A stretch of 64,000 nucleotides of DNA from Vibrio sp. D404a (lineage in GTDB: Bacteria > Pseudomonadota > Gammaproteobacteria > Enterobacterales > Vibrionaceae): NCBI RefSeq assembly GCF_030248535.1, contig NZ_JAHGAJ010000024.1, positions 111,741-175,740 of the forward strand. The letters run 5' to 3'. The notes under the pieces were generated by a model. That model was not told where the DNA came from and did no database searches. It saw only the letters and a program-made list of their open reading frames with translations. Shown here in pieces: positions 56,181-64,000 of this stretch; position 1 is the first letter of the stretch; each line of letters begins with the position of its first letter. Position numbers and translations under genes: made by a program.

Positions 56181-56678
56181 TTAAAAGTTACTTTTATCGA
56201 ACATGCGTTCTGGATGAGTTATGGATTTCCATCGCATCCCTTCAGGAGCACAGCCATTAGTAATTTCGCCATAATGACCAACCTCTACATACTCACAAAT
56301 AGGCGTAACTACCTTATGTACTGTGGTAGAGAAACTGAAATCAAAAGCCTCGTTTAAATTCTTGTCATAGTGAATAAATAACTGTTTTGACTCCATACCA
56401 CGAGTTTTTAAATATGAGGTATATTTGTTAACAAATCGTTTCCCTTCTTTAGTGCTCCATACAAAGGAAAACTCTTGATTTGCAAAGTCATTCCAATTCT
56501 CAGAAATATACCCATCGATATAGTCCCAGGCTTCTTGCTGCTTATTTTTCTCAATTTTTACTGCGAGTTGATATTCAATAGGCACCACTTCGATTGCAGG
56601 CCCCGACTGCTCTCCAATATGCTCTGCACATCCAAATAACCCAAGAAGAGGAATAAATGCTAGATTTCGAATTCTCAT
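56181..56678 (-). CDS. Putative lipoprotein in the tad operon (RcpB position)
   Basis: A 165-residue protein with a lipoprotein signal MRIRNLAFIPLLGLFGC, cysteine 17 as lipidation site. The rest has no domain I recognise. It begins within the last four bases of rcpA (ATGA overlap) and precedes tadZ, the position RcpB-like outer-membrane proteins hold in other tad loci. Function may be secretin assembly, by position only. Confidence 0.7.
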   Translation of the reverse strand: MRIRNLAFIPLLGLFGCAEHIGEQSGPAIEVVPIEYQLAVKIEKNKQQEAWDYIDGYISENWNDFANQEFSFVWSTKEGKRFVNKYTSYLKTRGMESKQLFIHYDKNLNEAFDFSFSTTVHKVVTPICEYVEVGHYGEITNGCAPEGMRWKSITHPERMFDKSNF

Positions 56679-57997
56679 TTTTTAAACCCTCCAGCTGACA
56701 ATATTTGATTCACGAACTCTTCCGATGCTTTAGGGTAATCATCACTCAAACCCAACCAACGATTTAAGTTGTAGGTTCGATGTATAGTAGGAAGCTGAAT
56801 TTGATTTGGGTGAATAGGTTGTACAAGGTTCACGGTTGCGACAATGATCAATTCCGTTTTCGTTCTTTCGGTAGTTGTCTTTCTAAACAGAGCACCTAGC
56901 ACTGGAATGTCTCCAATATATGGAATACGTCGTAGCTCTTCTCGCTCTTCAGTACTTAGCAACCCAGCTAAAACAAAACTTTGACCATCGCCTAACTCGA
57001 CAGTAGTTCTTGCTCGGCGGGTTTTCAGAGCCGGTAGATCAAAGTTATCATTCTGATACTGATTATCTAACGCACTCACCTCTGGTAACATGGATAGTTT
57101 TATTTTGTCATCATTGAGAACCTTAGCCATCAGCTCTAGTCGAATACCATACTCGCGATACTCAACATCCGTACTACCATCTATTACGGTCACAACAGGT
57201 ATTTCACCACCCGCTAAAAAGCTTGCTGTCTCACCAGAGATTACAGAGAGATTCGGTTCGGCAAGGACTTGTCCAACTCGATCATCACCAATTGCAGTGA
57301 TCACAGAAATAATGTCATCAGCACTAAAAGAGGTCAGTTGGTCGACAAAAACACCAGGGGACACTGTACCAATCTCAATACCAAACTCTTCAAGAAACGT
57401 GTGCGAAACTTCTGCAATTGATATCTTCACATTGACTTGCTTGGTCGTTTTTACTTCAATATTGTCAACAACACCTGGGTACCGATAACGACGCATGAAT
57501 GCCATCTCATACGCTTCATCACCTATTTGCCAATTAACGTTAGTGATTTCAGCTTCTTTACCTAATAGTTCACCAGTCAGTCGATAAATCTCCTCTTTAG
57601 TTTTTTCCGACGCCACAGTACCACTCAGCACAGCTTGTTCACCTAAATTATAAATACTGACATCTGCGTCTGGATAGCGAAGTGCTATTTGCTGCTCAAT
57701 ATGAACAAGGCTTTTATTCACAACCAGCTTGTTAGAGATAATCGTATTACCTTCCTTATCAAAGACCATAAATGAAGCATTACCCGTTTGGCGCCCAAAA
57801 AACACAACTTTGTTTTCATCTATAACTTGATAATCGGCAACTTCAGGGTCTGAAATAAACACTGACCCAATCTCTTGCTTCGTCGTTATACTTCGAGCGT
57901 CTCCCTCTGATAAATTAACCACCCGAGCGTATGCAGCTTGAACAAAAATCATCAGGCAGATTATTGAAACCCAACGAGGAACATTTATTATTTTCAT
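56675..57997 (-). CDS. rcpA: Tad pilus secretin RcpA (CpaC)
   Basis: A 440-residue type II/III secretin forming the outer-membrane channel of the Flp pilus system. I start at ATG 57997 (AGAGGGTAAC upstream), giving signal peptide MKIINVPRWVSIICLMIFVQ..A cut near residue 24. A longer frame to 58120 runs into rcpC and lacks a signal. N-terminal pilus-CpaC and BON-like domains (about 30-170) are followed by the secretin domain with VLAEPNLSVISGETASFLAGGEIPV and VELGDGQSFVLAGLLS. Confidence 0.92.
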   Translation of the reverse strand: MKIINVPRWVSIICLMIFVQAAYARVVNLSEGDARSITTKQEIGSVFISDPEVADYQVIDENKVVFFGRQTGNASFMVFDKEGNTIISNKLVVNKSLVHIEQQIALRYPDADVSIYNLGEQAVLSGTVASEKTKEEIYRLTGELLGKEAEITNVNWQIGDEAYEMAFMRRYRYPGVVDNIEVKTTKQVNVKISIAEVSHTFLEEFGIEIGTVSPGVFVDQLTSFSADDIISVITAIGDDRVGQVLAEPNLSVISGETASFLAGGEIPVVTVIDGSTDVEYREYGIRLELMAKVLNDDKIKLSMLPEVSALDNQYQNDNFDLPALKTRRARTTVELGDGQSFVLAGLLSTEEREELRRIPYIGDIPVLGALFRKTTTERTKTELIIVATVNLVQPIHPNQIQLPTIHRTYNLNRWLGLSDDYPKASEEFVNQILSAGGFKK

Positions 57998-58016
57998 ATA
58001 GTTACCCTCTAAGCTC

Positions 58017-58808
58017 TTATCGAATCTTCGCATTATCACCACGGTACTCGACGATAGCTCTATATTCAGGTAGCACATCCCCTGAATTTGCCTGTAACTG
58101 CTCCGCAAATTCAGGTCCAATTGATTTGTGTATTTCTATTTGAGCGATGTTTTTTGCGATTGAAAGTGTCGCCACTTGCTTTCGCGAAAGTTCAAGAACC
58201 AAAACGACCCCTGAGAGTTGCTCTTCTCCTGCGTTTTCTGAATTAAAATTCTCAATCTTTAATACTTTCACAGCCAATAAAATGGGTGATACTGATACGC
58301 TTTGAAAACCATCAACTTCATCTTCAATAGCCAAATTTTGTTGCTGGGAACTCAAAGCAATTACATCAACAGTTGTGCCATGATCAATAACTCCACCAAC
58401 TATAGACTCACGGTTGACAATAATTGGATAAGGAACCATTTGGTCAGAGATAGTCGCATCAATGTAACCCTGTTGATCAGGCGTGACATACATGCTTGTT
58501 TGAAGCCAATCTCCAGGTGATAAGGTATTTCTAGCAACAGCACCATTCGGAATGGTCGCGGTAATTTCATCTTGAGAGATAGAGAGCTGTCTTTCAGGGA
58601 TCTGTTTAGTTGAGAACTGAGCAGGAGACAATACTTGGCCTCGCTCCAAGCTTTGATTCAATACCAACACGTTGACGCGTTTTTCTTGCTCTTTAGGTGC
58701 AACTGATGATTCTTCAATGCTGCTCTGATTGAGGTATTGCTGGGAAATACCAAACAAACCAGCCCCGATTGCAATCAGGGCAACTGGAACAATAACCTTG
58801 ATGCTCAT
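58017..58808 (-). CDS. rcpC: Tad pilus periplasmic protein RcpC (CpaB)
   Basis: A 263-residue protein with one N-terminal membrane segment (VIVPVALIAIGAGLFGI), a SAF-type beta-clip domain (VLVLNQSLERGQVLSPAQFSTKQIPERQL, about 48-76) and the RcpC/CpaB conserved region around 120-235. It is thought to gate or stabilise the secretin. Ribosome site GGAGACGAC precedes ATG. Nine bases separate it from tadV, and rcpA starts 19 bases after its stop. Confidence 0.9.
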   Translation of the reverse strand: MSIKVIVPVALIAIGAGLFGISQQYLNQSSIEESSVAPKEQEKRVNVLVLNQSLERGQVLSPAQFSTKQIPERQLSISQDEITATIPNGAVARNTLSPGDWLQTSMYVTPDQQGYIDATISDQMVPYPIIVNRESIVGGVIDHGTTVDVIALSSQQQNLAIEDEVDGFQSVSVSPILLAVKVLKIENFNSENAGEEQLSGVVLVLELSRKQVATLSIAKNIAQIEIHKSIGPEFAEQLQANSGDVLPEYRAIVEYRGDNAKIR

Positions 58809-58817
58809 GTCGTCTCC

Positions 58818-59267
58818 TTACTGGCCCATGGATGCTAAGATTCCAACACACCCTCCCACGCAAATAGCAACACCATATGGAACGCCCTTGCTTTTCCTAG
58901 AAGGGATAACCTTAGTTGTTAAATATTCACAGAGTGCGGCGACGCCACCAACAACAAGAACAACCAATATAGAGGCGAACAAGAAACCCGGTGATATAAA
59001 TAGTGAAAGCACTGTCAACAGCTTGACGTCCCCTGCACCCCAAATCCCAAGCATCCAAAGCGTGAAACAAATGAATAAAGTAATAAAGAAAGATATATAA
59101 TAAATATTTATTTCATACACTAAAGTAGAAATTATTAAGAAAATCAACAATAAAAAAACTGCTGTATTGGGGATCTTTCTTTTCCTAATATCGAAATAGC
59201 ATATAGACATCAGAATTAAAAACAATCCCCAAATAAACAACTTAAATGTTATGATAGATTCGATCAT
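58818..59267 (-). CDS. tadV: Tad prepilin peptidase TadV
   Basis: A 149-residue A24-family aspartic prepilin peptidase. The two catalytic Asp motifs are YFDIRKRKIPN (about 24-34) and GAGDVKLL (about 86-93), within six predicted membrane segments. It would process the Flp pilin and the TadE/TadF pseudopilins. I use ATG 59267, just after the flp stop. A start at 59294 would overlap flp by 20 bases. Neither has a clear ribosome site, so coupling with flp is likely. Confidence 0.88.
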   Translation of the reverse strand: MIESIITFKLFIWGLFLILMSICYFDIRKRKIPNTAVFLLLIFLIISTLVYEINIYYISFFITLFICFTLWMLGIWGAGDVKLLTVLSLFISPGFLFASILVVLVVGGVAALCEYLTTKVIPSRKSKGVPYGVAICVGGCVGILASMGQ

Positions 59268-59274
59268 TAACTTA

Positions 59275-59493
59275 TTAGTTAGTTGTACTGCCATCCATTG
59301 CTTTTTTGATATTTTTCACTCCCTCACTGAGAGCATTATCTAAAGAACTGTTATCTGTACTATTAAATACAGATATAATAACGGCAGCAACCGCTACGCC
59401 TAACACCGCGTACTCAATCGCTGTTACACCGCGCTCGTCTTTTGCGAACTCTTCAAGTAGTAATTTTGCTTTGATATAAGTAGATAAAAACAT
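59275..59493 (-). CDS. flp: Flp-type major pilin
   Basis: A 72-residue Flp prepilin. The leader ends at Gly22, and the mature protein begins VTAIEYAVLGVAVAAVIISVF, with the family motif of Glu5-Tyr6 and a hydrophobic helix. Start at ATG 59493, with GGAG seven bases upstream; the frame extends to 59529 without need. It is the first gene of the operon and the only flp in the window. Confidence 0.92.
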   Translation of the reverse strand: MFLSTYIKAKLLLEEFAKDERGVTAIEYAVLGVAVAAVIISVFNSTDNSSLDNALSEGVKNIKKAMDGSTTN

Positions 59494-59529
59494 AATGAAC
59501 TCCATGTCACTCTTTTGGTTTGCACTCAC

Positions 59530-59592
59530 ATGAGTACCTTTCTCCTAAAACGCATATAAAACAATGCCCTAGGAGGAATATATGATGAGTAC
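59530..59592. repeat. ATGAGTAC direct repeat between flp and the AraC-type gene
   Basis: ATGAGTAC at 59530-59537 and 59585-59592, each followed by CTTTCT or GCTTTCT, spaced 55 bases. They lie in the divergent regulatory gap of flp and the AraC-type regulator and could be its binding sites. The rest of the 262-base gap is AT-rich with no clear promoter. Confidence 0.3.
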
Positions 59593-59695
59593 GCTTTCTT
59601 GTGATCTTTTATTCCATCACTTACGTAGTCTTCTCACCTGTTCATTTCAGTACATTTCATACCAAGCGGTTAGTATTATTTTGTCAATAATTTGA
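59582..59695 (+). CDS. Candidate 37-residue small ORF upstream of the AraC-type gene
   Basis: ATG at 59582 follows a near-perfect ribosome site AGGAGGAATAT. The frame codes 37 residues (MMSTLSCDLLFHH... ending SIILSII) and stops 60 bases before the regulator gene. It has no recognisable family. It may be a leader peptide of the regulator, or chance, since the region also carries the flp promoter. Confidence 0.25.
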   Translation: MMSTLSCDLLFHHLRSLLTCSFQYISYQAVSIILSII

Positions 59696-59755
59696 CCTTT
59701 CTTACTATTCTTCTATTATTTACTTTAATCATAATAAACTGGATTCATAAGGTTA

Positions 59756-60478
59756 ATGCCTTATCAAATAGTTACAGATATGGAAAAAGGAAATTTCATC
59801 GGTGATGAGCCAAATTATTTGAATTCTTGTTTGTTAAAAGTAATTCAAACTAATTTCATTATTAATCACGTTGGTTGGGATATTTCTGTACTAAGTGAAC
59901 CAAATCAATCATTTAGCTTTTTATACCTACATAGTAGTAGAAATAAGCAATTAGCCGACCTTGCAGAGAAAATAGCGATTAATTTAAACAGAGACATTAT
60001 TGTCATTCACAATAATATTTACCAAAGTGAAAATAAAATAAGCAACATTACACATATTAATGAGAATAATATACAAGCAACTAATCACCTATCTACTCTT
60101 TTAGAAAGATACAAACAGTTGAGTAATAAACCAGACGCCTATCAAATATCACATCGTTTTAACGTAGAAAGCACCGTTTCCTATATAGATGCGCATTTAA
60201 ACAGTGCAGTGACAGAGAAAGAAGTGGCCGACCATTGCCACCTGTCAGTGAACTATTTCTCTAAAGTATTTCATGCCAACGTGGGGGTTAGCTTTCAGGA
60301 GTACGTCACCACAGCTCGCATCGAGCAGGCTAAGTTAACCCTTATCCAGAAACGAGAGCAGACGATTGCCAATGTAGCCTATACATTGGGCTTCAAAGAT
60401 GTCTCTTACTTCAGCCGGTTATTCAAAAAAAAGACCGGGCTCACACCTGGGCAATATAGGAAGTTTGGAAACCATTAA
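59756..60478 (+). CDS. AraC-family transcriptional regulator
   Basis: A 240-residue regulator. The N-terminal half (1-130) has no recognised domain. The C-terminal AraC domain has two helix-turn-helices: TEKEVADHCHLSVNYFSKVFHANVGVSFQEYVTTARIEQAKLTL and TIANVAYTLGFKDVSYFSRLFKKKTGLTPGQYRK (about 150-238). It is divergent from flp, so it is the likely regulator of the tad operon. Its first half is AT-rich compared with the second. Confidence 0.85.
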   Translation: MPYQIVTDMEKGNFIGDEPNYLNSCLLKVIQTNFIINHVGWDISVLSEPNQSFSFLYLHSSRNKQLADLAEKIAINLNRDIIVIHNNIYQSENKISNITHINENNIQATNHLSTLLERYKQLSNKPDAYQISHRFNVESTVSYIDAHLNSAVTEKEVADHCHLSVNYFSKVFHANVGVSFQEYVTTARIEQAKLTLIQKREQTIANVAYTLGFKDVSYFSRLFKKKTGLTPGQYRKFGNH

Positions 60479-60561
60479 TTTACTCCCTAAAACTAAAGTT
60501 ACGTGCTATGTTTAACATAATTTTAACAATAATAACTTAGCGAAAAACATGGAGTTAGACA

Positions 60562-62250
60562 ATGATTCAGCCTAACGAGTTTAGCCAAGACCAAAACCAA
60601 GCTCTCCCTACACCAAACGAAATGATTTTAAAATGGGCAGAGGAGCGCCCAAATGAGGTCTATCTAAAACAGATCATCAACCGCCAGTTTGTCGAGTTCA
60701 CCTATAAAGAGGTAGCCGATAAAGCCTTAAAACTGGTTACCGCACTCGAAGAGCTCGGCGCTCAGCCAGGCGATCGAGTTGCCTTAGTTTCAAAGAACTG
60801 TGCCGAATGGTTTATTACTGACCTTGCGATGATGTTGGGTGACTTTGTCAGCGTGCCTATATTCCCAACCGCAGGTGCCGAGACTATTGCCTACTGTATT
60901 GAACACAGTGAAAGTAAGATTGTCATTGCAGGTAAACTTGACGATCCAGCCGCGACTCAGCAAGTACTAGACGAAAACTCAGCACTCATCAGTATCTCTC
61001 TCCCTTATGATACTGCAGCCAAATGCCAGCATTCGTTCAATGACCTTATAGACAAATCCGAGCCCTCTTCCAAACGTCCTGTGCATCACGATGACAAGCT
61101 TATGTCTCTGGTTTACACGTCTGGTACATCAGGCCAACCTAAGGGTGCTATGTTGACGTATGGTGCGTTTACATGGTCAGTTCAACGTCTTATTGACCAT
61201 ATTGGTATTGAGAAAAACGACCGCTTGTTCTCATACCTACCTCTGGCTCATATCACCGAACGCGTTTACATATTTGGTTCATCTATCATGGGTGGCGTAC
61301 AAACCGCATTCCCTGAATCACTGGATACCTTTATTGAAGATGTGAAGATGCACAGACCGACTCTGTTCATCTCAGTGCCGAGACTCTGGACTCTGTTCCA
61401 GCAACGAATTCAAGATAAACTGCCGCAGAAGAAGCTCAATATTCTTCTCAAGATCCCGTTTGTTAATTCACTCATCAAGAAGAAGCTGGCCGATGGCCTA
61501 GGCTTAGACCAAGCTCGCGTACTTGGTTGTGGCTCTGCACCAGTCTCCCCTGCTCTACTGGATTGGTACGAAAGCGTCGGTCTGCACATCACTGAAGCAT
61601 GGGGTATGACGGAGTCGTTCGCTTACAGCACACTTAACTACCCGTTCAGAGCCGACAAGATTGGTTCTGTAGGTAACGCAGGCCCAGGGGTCGAGCTCAA
61701 GATTGCCGAGGATGACGAGATCTTAGTGCGCAGTAAAGGCTTGTTCTCCGGTTACTACAAAAATGACATTGCCACACAAGAGTCTTTTAACTCAGAAGGT
61801 TGGCTGCACACGGGTGATATCGGTGCGATTGATAGCGACGGCTACCTGACGATTCAAGGCCGTAAAAAGGATACGTTCAAAACAGCGAAAGGTAAGTTCG
61901 TTGCTCCAGTTCCAATTGAGAAAAAGCTTTTTGAATACAGTCGCGTAGAGATGATGTGTCTGATTGGTCTGGGCTTACCTGGTCCTATCCTGCTTGTTGT
62001 TCCTCATGACTTCCCTAACTTCGACCGTGAACGCTACGAGAGAACCACTAAACGCGTTATTGAGAAGATGAACTCACAATTGGCCTCTCACGAGAAGATC
62101 AAAGGCGTACTGATGATCAAAGAACCGTGGAGCATTGAAAACGGGATTCTAACTCCAACGCTCAAGATCAAACGTCATATTCTAGAGCAGAAGTACCATG
62201 AAGTTGGCCATAACTGGCCAAAAGACAAATTGGTAGTTTGGGAGGAGTAA
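60562..62250 (+). CDS. Long-chain acyl-CoA synthetase family protein (AMP-binding)
   Basis: A 562-residue ANL-superfamily adenylate-forming enzyme close to long-chain fatty acid-CoA ligases. Core motifs are YTSGTSGQPKGAM (about 183-195), TEAWGMTES (about 347-355), WLHTGDIG (about 414-421) and the hinge GRKKDTFKTAKGKFVAP (about 433-449). Many relatives are annotated FadD-like or COG1022. Exact acyl substrate is unknown. Start ATG has GGAG upstream in TGGAGTTAGAC. It is a single gene with its own terminator. Confidence 0.88.
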   Translation: MIQPNEFSQDQNQALPTPNEMILKWAEERPNEVYLKQIINRQFVEFTYKEVADKALKLVTALEELGAQPGDRVALVSKNCAEWFITDLAMMLGDFVSVPIFPTAGAETIAYCIEHSESKIVIAGKLDDPAATQQVLDENSALISISLPYDTAAKCQHSFNDLIDKSEPSSKRPVHHDDKLMSLVYTSGTSGQPKGAMLTYGAFTWSVQRLIDHIGIEKNDRLFSYLPLAHITERVYIFGSSIMGGVQTAFPESLDTFIEDVKMHRPTLFISVPRLWTLFQQRIQDKLPQKKLNILLKIPFVNSLIKKKLADGLGLDQARVLGCGSAPVSPALLDWYESVGLHITEAWGMTESFAYSTLNYPFRADKIGSVGNAGPGVELKIAEDDEILVRSKGLFSGYYKNDIATQESFNSEGWLHTGDIGAIDSDGYLTIQGRKKDTFKTAKGKFVAPVPIEKKLFEYSRVEMMCLIGLGLPGPILLVVPHDFPNFDRERYERTTKRVIEKMNSQLASHEKIKGVLMIKEPWSIENGILTPTLKIKRHILEQKYHEVGHNWPKDKLVVWEE

Positions 62251-62303
62251 TCCACCTTAAGCCAAGTTCTTTTTGGTAAAAGCGCTTTTGAATATACAAA
62301 AAC

Positions 62304-62340
62304 AAGCGTAACTCAGGTAACAACTTGAGTTACGCTTTTT
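62304..62340. terminator. Bidirectional terminator
   Basis: Twelve-base-pair stem AAGCGTAACTCA/TGAGTTACGCTT with a ten-base loop and a T run of six on the plus side; A-rich before it. It lies between convergent acyl-CoA synthetase and DUF1127 genes. Confidence 0.85.
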
Positions 62341-62357
62341 ATTTAAATCTAACTCCC

Positions 62358-62564
62358 TTACTCCCAAAACGCCTTCCTCGCCTCTTGCTGTGCTTGTGTA
62401 TGCGTTAGCCCAATATCATTTAAAAGGTGATCGGGTAGATCAGCTAAGTGCTTTCTTGTTTTTACATTTTGTCTAAATTGCTGCACTTTGAAATAGAATT
62501 TCTTAATCATAGACGTATTGGTTGAGCGCTCGTCTAGTTCGACTCTAACTGTGCCTGAATTCAT
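62358..62564 (-). CDS. DUF1127 family small protein
   Basis: A 68-residue basic protein. The C-terminal DUF1127 (YjiS-like) motif is TRKHLADLPDHLLNDIGLTHTQAQQEARKAFW (about 36-67). Arg-rich DUF1127 proteins in other bacteria take part in RNA turnover or phosphate metabolism, but the function here is unknown. It is divergent from a GcvA-like LysR gene, a pairing often seen for this family. Confidence 0.88.
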   Translation of the reverse strand: MNSGTVRVELDERSTNTSMIKKFYFKVQQFRQNVKTRKHLADLPDHLLNDIGLTHTQAQQEARKAFWE

Positions 62565-62681
62565 AACTTACCCCTTCTATACTTTTATTCTCTATGTTTA
62601 TCTGTTTACATGGCTAATATTCGACCAAAGACAGTCAGCCGACAAACGATAGATATTGGCATTCAGTTAAGGAAAACTAAT

Positions 62682-63638
62682 GTGAGTGAACGAACACCTC
62701 CCTTTCAAGGCATCTACTACTTCTATATTGCAGCCGACAAAGGCAGCTTTAAGCTCGCTGCAGAAACCTTGTTTGTCACTGCAGCTGCGGTAAGCCAACA
62801 GATCAGGCAACTTGAAGACTGGCTCGGTGCCGAACTCTTCATCAGGCAGCACCGAAAAATTGTACTCACTCATGAGGGAGAGGTTCTGTATCTTCAAGCG
62901 AAGAAAGGTTTTGCTCACCTTCAAGATGGCGTGAGAAGAATCAACCAAGACCCAAATCCAAATCAGCTCTCGATTTCCACCGTTCCATCCTTTGCTCAGC
63001 ACTGGTTAGTGCCAAGGATTGGTGACTTCAGAGAGAGACATCCAGACCTATCCATGCTGATTGAACCAACCAACAAGCTAATTACCTTTGAAGATTCGAG
63101 TATTGATATCTGTATACGCTACGGGCACGGTAACTACCCAAATCTAGAGTCGCGTTGGTTAATGGATGAGGTGCTATACCCTGTCTGTCATCCGCTCTAT
63201 CAGGAGAAGTATGGAATATACAGTGTCGAGGATCTGCACAAAGCGGAACTAATTGAAGACCGATGGCCTGATATGGATTGGGCAATATGGCTCAATGAAG
63301 TGGGTGTTGAAGGCGGTCACACGACATTGCAGTTTGATGGTTCTCACTTTGTACTAGAGGGAGCACTTTCTGTTCAAGGTGTTGCTTTGGTGAAACACAG
63401 CTTAGTGTATCGATACCTGCAAGAAGGCAAGCTGGTTAGAATTGGAAATACCGCGCTAAGGCCGAAATATAATTACTTCTTATGTGCACCGCCGGGATAC
63501 TTTCATCGCGACAAGATTCAACGCTTCTCTAAATGGATAGAAACTCAAGTCAGTGAGTTTGGGAATAAAGGAAGGGAAGATCTTAATATCGTCGATACTG
63601 ATTTCTCTTTGAAATGGTCCGGAAACTCCGATGGCTAA
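62682..63638 (+). CDS. LysR-family regulator (GcvA-like)
   Basis: A 318-residue LysR-type regulator with the GcvA-branch start SERTPPFQGIYYFYIAADKGSFKLAAETLFVTAAAVSQQIRQLEDWLGAELFIRQ and a periplasmic-binding-like effector domain. I prefer GTG 62682, preceded at good distance by AAGGAA; the frame extends to ATG 62610 with no ribosome site. The divergent neighbour is a DUF1127 gene, which it probably controls. Confidence 0.82.
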   Translation: MSERTPPFQGIYYFYIAADKGSFKLAAETLFVTAAAVSQQIRQLEDWLGAELFIRQHRKIVLTHEGEVLYLQAKKGFAHLQDGVRRINQDPNPNQLSISTVPSFAQHWLVPRIGDFRERHPDLSMLIEPTNKLITFEDSSIDICIRYGHGNYPNLESRWLMDEVLYPVCHPLYQEKYGIYSVEDLHKAELIEDRWPDMDWAIWLNEVGVEGGHTTLQFDGSHFVLEGALSVQGVALVKHSLVYRYLQEGKLVRIGNTALRPKYNYFLCAPPGYFHRDKIQRFSKWIETQVSEFGNKGREDLNIVDTDFSLKWSGNSDG

Positions 63639-63675
63639 GCTGCTATACTGACGAAAAATACCTATTGGACTTATC

Positions 63676-63888
63676 ATGACACAAATAAACAACCCACTGC
63701 ATGGCATTACTTTGCAAAAGCTACTGACTGAGCTAGTCGATCACTATGGTTGGGAAGAGTTGAGTTACATGGTTAACATTAACTGCTTCAAGAAAGACCC
63801 AAGTATCAAGTCGAGCTTAAAGTTTTTGCGAAAAACAGAATGGGCGCGAACTAAAGTTGAGCAAATCTATATCGACCTAAAATGCTAA
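63676..63888 (+). CDS. VF530 (DUF2132) family small protein
   Basis: A 70-residue protein of the VF530 family, named after a Vibrio fischeri protein with a DNA-binding-like fold. The sequence NNPLHGITLQKLLTELVDHYGWEELSYMVNINCFKKDPSIKSSLKFLRKTEWARTKVE covers the whole domain. Its cellular function is not established. It follows the LysR gene after 37 bases and may be read through from it. Confidence 0.9.
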   Translation: MTQINNPLHGITLQKLLTELVDHYGWEELSYMVNINCFKKDPSIKSSLKFLRKTEWARTKVEQIYIDLKC

Positions 63889-63975
63889 TATCCGCTCCCT
63901 ACATCGCTCCAACTCCCCCGTAGTTACCTCGCGGGGTTTACCCCCTGTGTCTACTTTTTAGGGGCCACATCAATC

Positions 63976-64000
63976 CTCGTATCTCGCATCTCGCATCTCG
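63976..64000. repeat. Heptamer repeat at the window edge
   Basis: CTCGTAT, CTCGCAT, CTCGCAT, CTCG: tandem seven-base units running off the window. The unit resembles the CGAGATA part of the hairpin repeats between the gal genes, but homology is not shown. The 112 bases after the VF530 gene hold nothing else certain. Confidence 0.55.

Overview
The window looks like a chromosomal segment of a Vibrio, probably a marine species close to the Splendidus group. The genus call rests on recognised gene families (Crl, FrsA, NnrS, DUF3332, DUF3622, VF530), on a small RNA locus resembling Vibrio VcdRP, and on moderate GC with AT-rich intergenic DNA. No rRNA, tRNA, CRISPR array, prophage or insertion sequence was seen. 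The species is inference.

Layout. (1) 1-8184, all minus strand: housekeeping genes ribE(partial)-ribD-nrdR, proA-proB, crl, frsA, gpt and a purine permease. The order gpt-frsA-crl-proB-proA matches enterobacteria. (2) 8185-9208: a 1 kb gap holding a likely PurR operator for the permease and a self-contained minus-strand small transcript. That transcript has a promoter, a 29-codon ORF with a good ribosome binding site, a CCCC tract and a strong terminator, and resembles the dual-function RNA VcdRP of V. cholerae. (3) 9209-16852: mostly single genes with shared terminators (pepD, DUF3332 lipoprotein, M14-like deacylase, DUF3622, adenine deaminase, nnrS, gamma-glutamylcyclotransferase, tRNA-binding protein).

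(4) 17041-43859: a 27 kb galactoside region. It carries galR, the Leloir genes galE-galT-galK-galM, and an enterobacterial-type block ebgR-ebgA-ebgC-ygjI-(second ygjI)-ygjJ-ygjK. It also has lacZ and a MalFGK-type ABC importer whose ATPase gene is divergent. GalR-type operators lie before galR, galE and the ABC importer. A second operator family (AGTAAA-N3-TTTACT), which I assign to EbgR, lies before ebgA, the second ygjI and ygjJ. Together the genes would import beta-galactosides and other oligosaccharides, hydrolyse them in periplasm and cytoplasm, and feed galactose to glycolysis. The galE-galT and galT-galK gaps carry related inverted hairpin repeats.

(5) 44103-47865: a MATE exporter and a LysR/chrA divergent pair. 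(6) 47968-59493: a complete minus-strand tad/flp pilus operon (flp-tadV-rcpC-rcpA-lipoprotein-tadZABCDEFG-ompA) with tight or overlapping junctions, faced by a divergent AraC-type regulator. (7) 60562-64000: a long-chain acyl-CoA synthetase, a DUF1127 protein with a divergent LysR regulator, a VF530 protein, and a heptamer repeat at the window edge.

The strongest items for follow-up are the VcdRP-like locus, the two-operator regulatory map of the galactoside region, and a 24-base motif shared by the 3' sides of galK and lacZ.
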